DNA of 64,000 nucleotides from Planctomycetota bacterium (GCA_002686595.1 NYXZ01000108.1:1-64000), one strand, 5' to 3'. Positions 28,697 to 38,313 are shown, counted from the first letter of the stretch. The notes: generated by a model not told the origin, from the sequence alone. Made by a program: numbers and translations.

Positions 28697-30531
28697 AATA
28701 GGGGCAGGACCTCGAGCAAGGGCCCCGGACGCTTGACGGTCCACAGACCCGTCAGGGGGAAGTCCATCTCCGTGGGCAAGAAGGCCTCCGCCCGCTCTGC
28801 CCCCCGGGCCTTGCCGCTGACGAAGGGATCCACCGCACCGATGGGTGGTCCGAGATTCAGCGCCTGACTCAGAAATGACGGCTGGGACAAGCGGCGCCGC
28901 ACGCGGCAGAAGTGGGTGATCTCCAACTCCGCCAGGACTTCCGCCGGCGTGTTTCCGTATCCCTCCAAGCCCCGGCGCACGCCGACGGTTTCCGCGCGGG
29001 TGTCCACATCGAACAGGTCCTCGACCATGACCGCCGTCAGTCCCCACTCGGAAACATCCAGCCGATCTTCCGACAGGGCCCGCAGGCGATGGCGCTCGCG
29101 GGTTGTGAGCCCGCCACCACCGGCCTGGCGCAACTCCCGGGTCAGCTCCAAACTGCGCCAGTCCAAGGGCACCAGGGGCCCGTAGCGATCCACCGCCACG
29201 CGCGATCCCAGGGGCAGTTGGTAGAGCAGTTCCTCCATCTCCGCTCTGGTGTCCGGGCGCGAAAGGACCACGGTGAAGCGCAGGGCTTGAACCAACGGCA
29301 GGGCCAGGATCAGGGCCAGGCCCGCCAGGCGCACGGGGCCCGGCGCAGCGGCGCGCCGTCCGCTGGACACGCTGGACCCGCTGGACACGCTGGACCCGCT
29401 GGACATCAGGCGCTCCAAAAGCACGCCACCGCACAGGGCCAGGGGCGGCACCAGGGGCAGGAGATAGCGCAGGTGGTCGCTGGAGTTGGTCAGGAAGAAG
29501 GCGCCCCATAAGAGGGCGAAGAGGATGGTCGGTCGCAGGCTGCGGCGGCCCCAGGCCAGGGGCAGGCCCGCCAAGCCGAGGATGAGCAGAACCGGGTCAT
29601 AGCCAAAAAAGGCCCGGCTCAGTCGCGTGAAGGTCTCGGGCCGCAGGTCGAAGAGCAGGCTCATGCCGCCGACGCTGATCCCTCCAGCGGCCTCCACGGC
29701 GCCGCCGCCCACCACGCTCTCCGCGGGGGTGGAACCGTGCACCAGCAGGTAGGGGTGTCCGAGGAGGATGCCCACCAGGGCAAAGGCCGCCCCCGCCGCC
29801 AGGCCTAGGGCAACGCGCCTCGGGGAAAAGATCCCAGCCCACGAGGCAGAGCTCGCCCCGGGCCCCAGCAGGTAAGCGAAGCCCGCCAAGGCCAGTATGC
29901 CCAGGCCCGCCTGGTGGCAGGCAAAGGCCAGCCCGGCCGCCACCCCGGCCATTATCAGGGAGCGCCCGCGACCTCCTTCCAGGTAACTGATGGTCCCCCA
30001 ACAAGCCAGGGCCGTGGCCAGGACCAGCGCTCCCCAGGGCCGCTCCTGGGTGGAGAACTGAATTGCCAAAAGGGCCGTGGCTCCGAGAAAAGCAGCTCCA
30101 TAGGCACCGCCACCAAGGCCCGCCCGGCGGGCGGCGCGGTACAGCACCCAGGGCACGGCGGCTCCCATTAGGGCCAATAGAAGGCGCGCTAGCAGATGCA
30201 CTTCCCCGGGGTTGGCCAGCAGGACCTCGCCATACTCGGCAGCATCTGACCAGCGCTCCGTTGCCAATCCGAGCCCGTAGTGGGCCGCGTAAACCGGCAG
30301 CAAGATGTAGGGCAGGAGATTCGGATAGGTGGAATACTCCCCGACCTCGGGCACCGGATCGCGATCCCTGGCCATGCCCAGGGAGTTCTTTACGAGGTGC
30401 GTATCCGGGATGTAGTTGCGCGGCAGCCCATGGCCAATGGGCGCCAGGCGCAGACTGAGGGGCAGGACAATGACCAGGGCCAGAAAGGCCAGTCCGCGCC
30501 TGTTGTTTCCGCCGCTTGCCGTTTCAGACAT
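28681..30531 (-). CDS. GT-C type mannosyltransferase-like membrane protein
   Basis: 616 residues with about ten helices. The first loop after helix 1 reads GLPRNYIPDTHLVKNSLGM, with an acidic residue at the place typical of PMT/ArnT-type GT-C enzymes. Several Gly/Leu-rich helices and a periplasmic tail (about 430-616) follow. A Ser/Gly/Val linker (SSGSSVSSGSSV, positions about 29370-29404) is coded by an 18-bp tandem repeat. It lies 15 bp downstream of rho and is probably co-transcribed with it. Donor and acceptor unknown. Confidence 0.65.
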   Translation of the reverse strand: MSETASGGNNRRGLAFLALVIVLPLSLRLAPIGHGLPRNYIPDTHLVKNSLGMARDRDPVPEVGEYSTYPNLLPYILLPVYAAHYGLGLATERWSDAAEYGEVLLANPGEVHLLARLLLALMGAAVPWVLYRAARRAGLGGGAYGAAFLGATALLAIQFSTQERPWGALVLATALACWGTISYLEGGRGRSLIMAGVAAGLAFACHQAGLGILALAGFAYLLGPGASSASWAGIFSPRRVALGLAAGAAFALVGILLGHPYLLVHGSTPAESVVGGGAVEAAGGISVGGMSLLFDLRPETFTRLSRAFFGYDPVLLILGLAGLPLAWGRRSLRPTILFALLWGAFFLTNSSDHLRYLLPLVPPLALCGGVLLERLMSSGSSVSSGSSVSSGRRAAAPGPVRLAGLALILALPLVQALRFTVVLSRPDTRAEMEELLYQLPLGSRVAVDRYGPLVPLDWRSLELTRELRQAGGGGLTTRERHRLRALSEDRLDVSEWGLTAVMVEDLFDVDTRAETVGVRRGLEGYGNTPAEVLAELEITHFCRVRRRLSQPSFLSQALNLGPPIGAVDPFVSGKARGAERAEAFLPTEMDFPLTGLWTVKRPGPLLEVLPLLVDGG

Positions 30532-30546
30532 TTGATAACGCCTGAC

Positions 30547-32121
30547 TCAGGCTTCCGGGTCGACCTCGAACCGCTTCAGGAAATCGTCCGTTTGTTCCAC
30601 ATCGTCCAAGCGTGTAATCAAGAGTTCGATGGCCTCGATAAAATTCATGCGCAGTAACACACGGCGCAGAGTACTGATCCAGCGATGCCGTTGATTCGTG
30701 AAGAGCTTTTCCTCTTTGCGCGTGCCAGAGCGTTCAATATCGATGGCTGGAAAAATGCGGCGATCCGCCAGCTTGCGGTTGAGCACGATCTCGCTGTTGC
30801 CGGTGCCCTTGAACTCCTCGAAGATCATGGAGTCCATGCGGCTGCCCGTATCCACCAGGCAACTGCCTAGGATCGTCAGGCTCCCAGCAGTTTCTGTGTT
30901 GCGCGCCGCGCCGAATATTTGCCGTGGCCGTTCCATGGCGCGGGAGTCGAGCCCGCCGGACATGGTGCGCCCTGAGTTGCCTGCCATGTTGTTGTAGGCC
31001 CGGGCCAGGCGAGTGATGGAATCCAACAACAGGACCACATCCTCCCCCATCTCCACCAATCGTTGGCAACGGCGCCAGACGGCCTCGGCCAACTGGATGT
31101 GGTTCTTCGCGGTTTGGTCGCTGGTGGAGACAAACACCTGCCCCTTGGTACTGCGCACCCATTCCGTGGCCTCCTCCGGACGCTCGTCCACGAGCAAGAC
31201 CATCAGGTGTACCTCGGGATAGGCCAGTTCGATGCCCTTGGCGAAATCGCGCATGAGAATCGTCTTGCCACTGCGCGGCGGCGCGACGATCAACGTGCGC
31301 TGGCCGCGCCCCACCGGGGCCACTAGATCCAAGACACGCATGGAAACATTGTCAGTGGCATCCCCCACCGCATAGTGGAAGTCCGGGTCAATCGTCACCA
31401 AGCTGCGGAAGCCGCGGACGGCTGCCCATTCCTTTGGCTCCTTGCCATCCACTTCGGTCACATCCAAGAGTTGCCATTTGTGTTTTTGCCCGCGCCCGAT
31501 CGGGCCGCTGACAATGGCCCCCTCCCGTAAATTGTGGCGTTGGATGAGGTTCTTGGACACATAGATGTCCTGCTTGCTCGGCGTGAACTGGGCTTCCTCT
31601 TGGCGCAGCACGCCGATGACACCGTTGTCGAGACAGAACATGCCACTGCCCACGCCCTTGGCCTCGACCTTGCGACCTTGCTGGCCCTGGCCGCGCTGGC
31701 CCCTTTGGCCCTTCTTCCCTTTTTGACCCTGCTGGCCTTTTTGACCTTGTTGACGCTGCTGGCCTTGTTGACCCTTGTTCTTTTGTCTCCGCCCCTGGCC
31801 CTGGCCGCCCTGCTTCTTCTTGCGCTGCCCCCGTTCCTGGCCGCCGGACTTGTTCTGCTTGCCTCCGGAGGAGCCCTGGCCCCGCTTGCCCGAACGGCGC
31901 TGCCTCTGCCCACCCTCCTTGCGGGTTTCGCTTCCTCCGTCACTGCCATCTGCGGCACGATCCGCGTCACGATCAGCGGCACGGGCGGATGAAGCTTTTT
32001 CCTTCTTCCGAGAGCCCTGGGACTTGCCCGCGCCCTTGGAGTTCTTGTCACGCGGCTTGGGCTCCGGTTGCATGGCTCCGAAGGGGGCTTGGTCGCTGGC
32101 GGTGGTTTCTTTTTGGGTCAC
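30547..32121 (-). CDS. rho: Transcription termination factor Rho with a large basic N-terminal domain
   Basis: 524 residues from the GTG at 32121. An ATG at 32073 is nearly as good, and the frame stays open to 32448 with Arg-rich, non-family sequence. The conserved core starts near residue 160. It has the RNA-binding cold-shock-like region (GVIGVLRQEEAQFTPSKQDIYVS), Walker A APPRSGKT, Walker B DVVLLLDSITRLARAYN, the secondary RNA-site segment SGRTMSGGLD, and the arginine-finger region GTRKEE. Residues 20-155 are a Lys/Gln/Gly-rich disordered insertion, as seen in several phyla with modified Rho. The usual N-terminal helix bundle is not recognisable. It is likely autoregulated by early termination in its leader. 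Confidence 0.93.
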   Translation of the reverse strand: MTQKETTASDQAPFGAMQPEPKPRDKNSKGAGKSQGSRKKEKASSARAADRDADRAADGSDGGSETRKEGGQRQRRSGKRGQGSSGGKQNKSGGQERGQRKKKQGGQGQGRRQKNKGQQGQQRQQGQKGQQGQKGKKGQRGQRGQGQQGRKVEAKGVGSGMFCLDNGVIGVLRQEEAQFTPSKQDIYVSKNLIQRHNLREGAIVSGPIGRGQKHKWQLLDVTEVDGKEPKEWAAVRGFRSLVTIDPDFHYAVGDATDNVSMRVLDLVAPVGRGQRTLIVAPPRSGKTILMRDFAKGIELAYPEVHLMVLLVDERPEEATEWVRSTKGQVFVSTSDQTAKNHIQLAEAVWRRCQRLVEMGEDVVLLLDSITRLARAYNNMAGNSGRTMSGGLDSRAMERPRQIFGAARNTETAGSLTILGSCLVDTGSRMDSMIFEEFKGTGNSEIVLNRKLADRRIFPAIDIERSGTRKEEKLFTNQRHRWISTLRRVLLRMNFIEAIELLITRLDDVEQTDDFLKRFEVDPEA

Positions 32122-32707
32122 TGTGCTTCCGCGGCTGGCCCGCGTGGGGTCTCGCCCGGAGAGTACCGCCGGGCGGGTCTCGGGCCTGGATCTGTGGCCG
32201 TCGGACAGACCGACAACCAGTTTCCGTTTCGTCCGACGCTCCCGCCGGGTGGACCGGCGCGGAACAGGATGGGGAGCACCTCGGGGCCTTTCCCCATGAA
32301 TCACGGGGCGGCTCCAGGGCCTGCTCATCCCGTTGGACTTGGGATTAGAAGAGGAACTGAAGGGAACTGGGGAGACCGGAGAGAACCGGCCACCAGGTCT
32401 GCCTCGCCATCCCGGGAAGACCCGGAAAACTGGGCGAGGCGCGTGCAATAATGATGGTCTCCACTTAGGCGACCGGGGTCGTCACCGGCTAGGGGCGGCA
32501 CCGAACGGCAGTCTAGGCGATCCCCGGAGAAGCTCCCCGGGGCAAGCGTCCATCCTTGGTTAAAGGATGCCCGATGCCGTGGCCAATGGCCATGGGAATC
32601 AGGAAAAACAGCCCCTTCCGCGTACTGATAGGCCCGAAAGGCAGGTTTTTCACTGGGGAAGGCCACCGGGGCCTCAATCGGCCTTCCACCACCTCCGAAG
32701 CTGCAAA
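32122..32707. other. Rho leader region up to tRNA-Pro
   Basis: 586 bp without a convincing gene. Strong dyads are present. GCCTCGCC/GGCGAGGC lies at 32401-32440. CCCC/GGGG encloses GGAG-AAG-CTCC at about 32522-32542, and CATCCTT/AAGGATG at 32551-32569. GGAAGGCC/GGCCTTCC lies at 32657-32687, just downstream of the tRNA on the same strand. The last may stop tRNA transcription, though no U tract follows. The others would lie in the 5' leader of rho, which in many bacteria is self-regulated. I cannot fix a promoter. Confidence 0.5.
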
Positions 32708-32784
32708 TGGTCGGGGTGAGAGGATTTGAACCTCCGACCTCTGCGTCCCGAACGCAGCGCTCTACCAAGCTGAGCCACACCCCG
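32708..32784 (-). tRNA. tRNA-Pro (anticodon CGG)
   Basis: Read on the minus strand, the 77-nt cloverleaf is complete. The acceptor is CGGGGTG/CACCCCG with discriminator A and an encoded CCA. The D arm is GCTC-AGCTTGGTA-GAGC. The anticodon stem is CTGCG/CGCAG with loop TTCGGGA, so the anticodon is CGG and reads CCG codons. The T arm is GGAGG-TTCAAAT-CCTCT with one G-U pair. CCG is expected to be frequent in such a GC-rich genome. Confidence 0.97.
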
Positions 32785-32888
32785 ACAAGGGCGAAGACGA
32801 TAGTCGCCTAGGCTCTCCCCGTCAAGCGCCCTGCCCCAAGGGTTCGACCTCGCCCAGCTCAAAAGGGCTGGGGACCCGCCTGAGCGAC

Positions 32889-34505
32889 CTAGCGCCCCAG
32901 ATCCACGAAAGAACCGCCGTTGGCCTTGGCCAGGTCCTTCATGAACTGCTTCCTGAACTCGCCGATGGCGATGGTGTGCAGGACCACCTTGCAGGTGGCG
33001 TTGGCCGCGGTGAACTCCCGCAGGATGTCCGCTGAATCGATGTACTGGCCGGTGGACGGACGGCCATCGGAGAGGAAGAAGATCGTGTCGAGCTCGATCT
33101 GGTAGTCGCCGGTGCGCGGGCTCTTGGGGTCGGGGTCGATTCCCAGGGCCGCCATCAGCGCCCCATAGGTGTTTGTCTTGCCACCCTCCAGGTTGGCGGC
33201 TCCCGCCAGCCCCACGGCGGAATAGGTCTCCTTCGAGTTGCCCCCGATCGCCTCCAGGTTGCGTACCCAGTCAGCTGCACTGGAGCGCCCCAGGGCATTG
33301 GCCTTCTGTTGGCGTTTCTTCCAGTGCTCGATCTTCGTGGCAAAGGCAATCACATTGAACTTCACATAGGGCTCAAGGCGTTCGATCGTGCGCGCCAGCT
33401 CGGTCTTCACAATGTCGAGGCGTTGCATGGATGGGTAGCCACCCTCGGCAAACTTCTCGCGCTCGACGACCATGTTCTCCATGGAGCCCGAGACATCGAT
33501 CACAAACAGGATCGAGCGGCTGGGTGTGGAGATGCCGTGATAGCTGACGGCACCGGGTGGCGAGTACTCCTCGGCCCGCGCTTTCTTGGCCGCCAGCAGC
33601 TTGGCCAGTTCCTCATCAGTGGGGATCTCATAGCGTTCCTTGTAGGTCTCCCAGAAACGCTCCCACAGTTCCCGGCGCTGGCCGAAGGCGCGCCCGGTAA
33701 GAGATTCGAGGGCAGCGGCCACATCCGCTGCTAGACGCCCTTCCTCCCGGGCCATTTGGGCAATGAGGAGAGGCACGGAGTTAGTGCGCCGCACGCGGGC
33801 CAGGGCGCTGATGGCGCTGGCGCGCACCTGCCAGACGGCGTCATCAAGGCCCGCCGCCGCCGGCTCTAGTACCAAACCCGAGCCCCGCTCGGCCAAACTG
33901 TCGAGTACCGCACAACGCACGGCGGGCTCCCGATCACCGGCCAGTTTGACGATCAGCTCCGCCGCGCCTTCCGACGGACCGGCTGCCAAGGCCAACACGC
34001 CTGCCCGACGCACGCGCCAGGACCGCCGATCCTTCAAGCACTTCTCCAGGGATTTGTCCGCGCCGCCGTAACGGCCAGCCGCCAGGGCACGCAGGAGGCC
34101 CAGGCGCGTGGGTTCCTTCTTCTCTTCCTCCAAGGCCACCAGGAAGGCCTCGATCGGCTCGGAGGTCTTGAAGCCTGACAGGACGCGGACAGCAGCCTGC
34201 ACCACATCCTTGTCCTCCAGTTTGAGCACCGGCACCAGGACCCGGACCACGCCGGCATCTTCCACATCTTCCAGAGCCAGGATGGCCTCCACCCGAGTGG
34301 CGCTGTCCTCGTACTTCTTGAAGTACTTGATGAACTCCCCCACCAGGTTGTCGGGGTCTTCGCCGGATGGCGGCGCGGTCCTATTGATGCTCGCGGCGCC
34401 CGCCAGCCCGCTCATGGCAAGCGGAGCAGTAGCGGGGGCGGCGGTGGCTCCCATGGGGAGCAACAGCAGTCCCGCCAAAACCAAGTGTCGCACGTTTCTC
34501 TTCAT
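32889..34505 (-). CDS. Secreted HEAT-repeat and von Willebrand factor A protein
   Basis: 538 residues. The signal peptide is MKRNVRHLVLAGLLLLPMGATAA. Residues about 50-270 are HEAT/PBS-lyase-like helical repeats (AVRVLSGFKTSEPIEAFLVAL, then WRVRRAGVLALAAGPSEGA and later VWQVRASAISALARV). Residues about 325-530 are a vWA domain with an intact metal-ion site, DVSGSM, then the T and D loops (GKTNTYGALM and FFLSDGRPSTG). Such proteins are usually adhesive or scaffold proteins. A second HEAT/vWA protein starts at 62802. The gene is flanked by the tRNA and by selB, with a 38-bp gap to the latter. Confidence 0.85.
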   Translation of the reverse strand: MKRNVRHLVLAGLLLLPMGATAAPATAPLAMSGLAGAASINRTAPPSGEDPDNLVGEFIKYFKKYEDSATRVEAILALEDVEDAGVVRVLVPVLKLEDKDVVQAAVRVLSGFKTSEPIEAFLVALEEEKKEPTRLGLLRALAAGRYGGADKSLEKCLKDRRSWRVRRAGVLALAAGPSEGAAELIVKLAGDREPAVRCAVLDSLAERGSGLVLEPAAAGLDDAVWQVRASAISALARVRRTNSVPLLIAQMAREEGRLAADVAAALESLTGRAFGQRRELWERFWETYKERYEIPTDEELAKLLAAKKARAEEYSPPGAVSYHGISTPSRSILFVIDVSGSMENMVVEREKFAEGGYPSMQRLDIVKTELARTIERLEPYVKFNVIAFATKIEHWKKRQQKANALGRSSAADWVRNLEAIGGNSKETYSAVGLAGAANLEGGKTNTYGALMAALGIDPDPKSPRTGDYQIELDTIFFLSDGRPSTGQYIDSADILREFTAANATCKVVLHTIAIGEFRKQFMKDLAKANGGSFVDLGR

Positions 34506-34543
34506 GGTGTCTTGTCTAGTCCCTACCCGGATAGGGCAATCAG

Positions 34544-36550
34544 CTACCGACGTTTTAATACGCGATGGCCGCCCTGGCGCAGGGTAACGCCAGCGGTGTC
34601 GAGGTACTCCAGGATGGGAATCAGGAACTTGCGCGTCGTCCCGAGAGCATCGCGCAACTCGGGAATGACCAGGCTGCCGTTGCGCTCGCAGTTTGCCACC
34701 ACCGCCCCCCGGGCCCGCTCCAGGGCTCCGGCGGCCATGACCATCTCCGGCGACAAGCGCACGGCCTGGGCGCGGTCCACCAACAATTGAACGAGAGCCT
34801 CCAGCTCCGGTTTCCCACAGCCCAAGGCCTCAGCCAAATCACAGAAGGCCGGCGGCGCCAGGCCGGCTTCTTCCAGCTTGGTCACCAGCGCAGTCAACAG
34901 GGAGGCGCTCTCCCCATCCAACTGCGCCTCGCGTCCGGGCAAGCCCAACCGCCCGCCACTTTGGCGCGTGAGGCGTTTCTCGGTCTCGGCCACCGCCAGG
35001 GCGGAGTCCAACAGCTCGGTCTCCATGCCGGAGGAACTGCGCAGCTGGCGTACATCCATCACGGTCCGCAGGGGATTGGCGGCAAACCACTCGGTGACTG
35101 TGTCCACCGCAGCGTCGACCGCCTGGGAAAGAACGCGCCGGTGGAGCCAACGCTCGCCGCCCAGGGGCGCGGCAACTTCCCCGGCTGCTTCCAGCTCCGC
35201 CAGCATCTCCCGCACCTCGCCACGGGAGCGCTTGATCGCCACTGTCAACTCAGCCACATCGACCAGGCCCTGGTGCCGTGCCAGGGTCGACTCGAGGAGA
35301 GCCTTGGGGGAGTCCAGACTCTGGGCCTGGTGGGACAACTCAGCGATGACAAATTTCTTGAAGCGCTTCAGGCGGTGGCGACTCTCTTCCAAAATGATGC
35401 CGCCCCCAAGGGTCACTAGGGGCGAAGCCAACCGCAGGACGAAGCGATCGCCAGGGGCGCAAACGAGGTCCTGCTCCAGGCGCAGTTGGGCCAGGCATGT
35501 CTCCCCCGGGGCCAGCTCCTCCGCGTCCAAAAGCACCACTTCGCCCACGGTTTCGGCGGTCCCCGTGTGAACGCGCACGGCGGAGCGGTCGCGGATGGGC
35601 TGCGAACACGAAGCCAGGGCAGTGAGGCGTGCTCCAGCCATGCGCACCGGGCGGTAATAGCCCGGCGTGGCCACCACATGGCCGCGGTCCACGGCATGAA
35701 AGTCCACATCGGTCAGATTGATGGCCGTGGAATGACCGGCCCGCGCCTCATCCGTGCGGCTGTGATAGGCCTCAAGGCCGCGCACCTTGCCACGGTGTCC
35801 ACCGGGCAAGACCTCAAGCACATCCCCGGTGTGCACACTACCGCTGGTGGGCACACCGGTCAGGATCGTGCCAAAGCCCTTGGCCGTGAAGACCCGTTGG
35901 ACCGGCATGCGGAAGACGCCGCTGGCCGGGCGCGGTGTGACCAAGCGCGCCTGGCTGGCCAGCAGCTGCCGTAGGTCCTCGATGCCCTCGCCGCTGATGG
36001 CCGAGACGCGCTGCACGGGTGCGCCCTCCAGGAAGGTGCCGGCCACGGTTTCGCGCACATCCTCCTCCGCCAACTCCACCAGTTCCTCATCCACCAGGTC
36101 GATCTTGGTCAGGGCTACGACACCGCGCGAAACACCGAGCAACTGCATGATGGCCAGGTGTTCACGGGTCTGGGGCATGACGCCGTCGTCGGCGGCCACC
36201 ACCAACATGACCAGGTCGATGCCAGAGGCCCCGGCCACCATGTTGCGCACGAACTTTTCATGGCCAGGGACATCGATCAGGCCCACGCTTCGGCCGTCTT
36301 CCAGTTCGAAGCGGGCGAAGCCCAAGTCGATGGTCACGCCGCGTTCCTTCTCCTCCTGCCAGCGATCAGGATCGGTGCCGGTCAGGGCCAGCACCAGGCT
36401 CGACTTGCCGTGGTCGATGTGCCCGGCAGTGCCGATCACGATGGGGAATATCTCCCCCGAGCCCGTGGCCCCGGCCGGATCGTTCCGTGCTGTTTTGGTT
36501 TGCTCTTCCAAGGGAACCTCGCCGCAGAGGATACCGTAGAATGCCCCCAT
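34544..36550 (-). CDS. selB: Selenocysteine-specific elongation factor SelB
   Basis: 668 residues from the ATG at 36550. A later GTG, giving an N-terminus near IGTAGHIDHGKSS, is possible because the family normally starts there. EF-Tu-like GTPase motifs are G1 GTAGHIDHGKSS (40-51), G3 DVPGHEKF and G4 LTKIDL. Beta-barrel domains II-III follow. C-terminal winged helices bind the SECIS hairpin (for example around KFVIAELSHQAQ and FLIPILEYLDTAG). It delivers Sec-tRNA to in-frame UGA, so the organism should make selenoproteins. selA, selC and selD are not in this window. The annotated start shares bases with the divergent radical SAM start. Confidence 0.93.
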   Translation of the reverse strand: MGAFYGILCGEVPLEEQTKTARNDPAGATGSGEIFPIVIGTAGHIDHGKSSLVLALTGTDPDRWQEEKERGVTIDLGFARFELEDGRSVGLIDVPGHEKFVRNMVAGASGIDLVMLVVAADDGVMPQTREHLAIMQLLGVSRGVVALTKIDLVDEELVELAEEDVRETVAGTFLEGAPVQRVSAISGEGIEDLRQLLASQARLVTPRPASGVFRMPVQRVFTAKGFGTILTGVPTSGSVHTGDVLEVLPGGHRGKVRGLEAYHSRTDEARAGHSTAINLTDVDFHAVDRGHVVATPGYYRPVRMAGARLTALASCSQPIRDRSAVRVHTGTAETVGEVVLLDAEELAPGETCLAQLRLEQDLVCAPGDRFVLRLASPLVTLGGGIILEESRHRLKRFKKFVIAELSHQAQSLDSPKALLESTLARHQGLVDVAELTVAIKRSRGEVREMLAELEAAGEVAAPLGGERWLHRRVLSQAVDAAVDTVTEWFAANPLRTVMDVRQLRSSSGMETELLDSALAVAETEKRLTRQSGGRLGLPGREAQLDGESASLLTALVTKLEEAGLAPPAFCDLAEALGCGKPELEALVQLLVDRAQAVRLSPEMVMAAGALERARGAVVANCERNGSLVIPELRDALGTTRKFLIPILEYLDTAGVTLRQGGHRVLKRR

Positions 36551-37484
36551 GACCGTCTCCGCCCTGCCATTCCGCACCCTGGCCCCCTGGCTGCGGGAGT
36601 CCTTTGGGCGCCCGGTGCGCCGCATCGCCCTGGACGCTGGCTCCAGTTGCCCCAACCGCGATGGCCGGCGGGCCCTGGGAGGCTGCACCTACTGCGATGT
36701 GGAGGGCTCCGGCACCGGTGCCCTGCGCAGCGGCGAGGAGCTGGCCGCCCAGTTGACCGCTGGCATCCGCCGCGTGCGGCGCACGGGCCCCAAGACCGGC
36801 GCCATCGCCTACTTCCAGTCCTACTCCAACACCTATGTGGGCCTGGAACGCCTGGCGGAGATGCTGGAGGTGGTCGCCCCTTGCATTGGCGACCCCGTGG
36901 TAGCTATTAGCATCGCCACGCGCCCGGACACCCTGCCGCCGGAGGCCTTGGAGCTGCTGGGGCGCTACAACCGCCGCGTTCCGATCTGGATCGAACTCGG
37001 CCTCGAAAGTGCCGATGATCGCGTCCTGGAGACGATCCGCCGCTTTCATACCCGAGCAGAGTTCGAGAGAGCGGTGGCCCGTTGCCGGGCGGCGGGCCTC
37101 TTGACCGTGGGGCACGCGATCCTCGGCCTGCCCGGTGATGGCCGAAACGGAGCCCGGGGCACCGCCCGCTGCCTGGCCGCCGCCCAGGTAGACGGAGTCA
37201 AGGTTCACCACCTGATGATTCTCGAACGCACTCAAATGGCCAGCGAATGGAGAGCTGGGGACTTGAGCACCCTAGACCATGAGACCTACATCGACTTCCT
37301 GGCTGACTTCGTTGAACGCCTAGACGCAGAGCAGGTCCTGCACCGCCTGACAGGCGACTCTCCCCCGGAAAAACTGCTCGCGCCCCATTGGCCCGTTCAC
37401 AAAAACGCTATCCGCGAGGGCTTGGCAGCTGAGTTGCGCCGCCGGGGAACGCGCCAGGGTTCACACCTGGCCTGCTCTAGCTGA
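36549..37484 (+). CDS. Radical SAM protein, YhcC/TIGR01212 family
   Basis: 311 residues. The atypical cluster motif is C-PNRDGRRALGG-C-TY-C (from residue 34), which is the YhcC pattern CPNRDG-x5-GC-x2-C. Downstream are GAIAYFQSYSNTY, a family hallmark, and IELGLESADDRVLETIRR with the SAM-binding Gly-Glu segment. The C-terminus VHKNAIREGLAAEL is also typical. E. coli YhcC has no settled function. The ATG at 36549 is the only plausible start. It overlaps the selB ATG on the other strand, so at most one of these two starts is used as drawn, or the two are regulated together. Confidence 0.9.
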   Translation: MTVSALPFRTLAPWLRESFGRPVRRIALDAGSSCPNRDGRRALGGCTYCDVEGSGTGALRSGEELAAQLTAGIRRVRRTGPKTGAIAYFQSYSNTYVGLERLAEMLEVVAPCIGDPVVAISIATRPDTLPPEALELLGRYNRRVPIWIELGLESADDRVLETIRRFHTRAEFERAVARCRAAGLLTVGHAILGLPGDGRNGARGTARCLAAAQVDGVKVHHLMILERTQMASEWRAGDLSTLDHETYIDFLADFVERLDAEQVLHRLTGDSPPEKLLAPHWPVHKNAIREGLAAELRRRGTRQGSHLACSS

Positions 37485-37526
37485 TCGCGAGCGCTGGCCC
37501 AACACCGGGCGCGCCCCTAACGCGGG

Positions 37527-38237
37527 CTATGAACGGGGAACGACGATGCGGTCGCAGTTTGGGCACTGCACAAGATCGCGGCCTTGGGCCAGTAGCACCA
37601 ACTGGTTCGGACGCAGCTCCATGAAGCAACTCTGGCAGACGCGCCCGTCTAGTTCCGCCAGGGCATCTCCTTCGCGCGCCTCCAACAAGCGCTCATAGAG
37701 ACGCAGGCTGGCGGCGTCCACATCGGTGGCGCAACATCCCTGGCGCCTCTCCAACAGAGCCGCCTCGCGCACCTTGGCATCCTTCAGCTCCACGGTGATG
37801 TTCTTGTGCAACTCCGCAAAGGTGGTCTTCTCCCCCGTCAGGCGTTCCTCCAACGCCACGACCACTTCCTCCTGCTCTTCCGCCTGCCCCACCAACAATA
37901 TGCCCTCGTCTTCCTCCTCGGCGATTTCCCTCTTCAGGGACTGGGCCTGGTGTTGGAAGGCGGCGATCATGGCCACGTCCCCCCGGGACTTCATGGCCTC
38001 CGCTTCCACCTTGCGTTGGCGTTGACGCTGAAGCGTCGTGTGGTCCTCGATTTCCCGGATGCGCTTCTGCAGCTCATGCAGCACGGCCCGACGAGAATCG
38101 ATCTCGCCCTGCTGGGCCCGCAGGGAGCCCTCGCGGGCCTGGAGTTCGGCGGGCAGCCGCTTCAGCTCGCGCTGGACGGCGTAGAGATCTCGATCAATCG
38201 CCTGGAGCCCTTTGAGGGCTTTGACCGTGTCATGCAT
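37527..38237 (-). CDS. Coiled-coil protein with C-terminal zinc ribbon (DUF164-like)
   Basis: 236 residues from the ATG at 38237. The frame runs further upstream only through the terminator region. Residues 15-170 form a long charged coiled coil. The C-terminal C4 zinc ribbon is CQSC ... CPNCDRIV with VPRS at the end. It matches the bacterial C4-type zinc ribbon family that includes the secretion-associated chaperone CdsZ of Chlamydia. A role in RNA or chaperone function is possible but unproven. It lies downstream of rpoD but beyond two terminator hairpins. Confidence 0.8.
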   Translation of the reverse strand: MHDTVKALKGLQAIDRDLYAVQRELKRLPAELQAREGSLRAQQGEIDSRRAVLHELQKRIREIEDHTTLQRQRQRKVEAEAMKSRGDVAMIAAFQHQAQSLKREIAEEEDEGILLVGQAEEQEEVVVALEERLTGEKTTFAELHKNITVELKDAKVREAALLERRQGCCATDVDAASLRLYERLLEAREGDALAELDGRVCQSCFMELRPNQLVLLAQGRDLVQCPNCDRIVVPRS

Positions 38238-38313
38238 AGGGGTTGTGGTGGGCAAGTGGCCGAGCACTATATCCCCCGACGGCCACCGGAGATACCCCGG
38301 GCATGGAAAGCAC

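Noticed and set aside
34506-36550. A selenocysteine tRNA or selenoprotein next to selB
   Set aside because: No 90-nt tRNA-like fold is visible in the short gaps around selB, and I found no adjacent gene clearly interrupted by an in-frame TGA.
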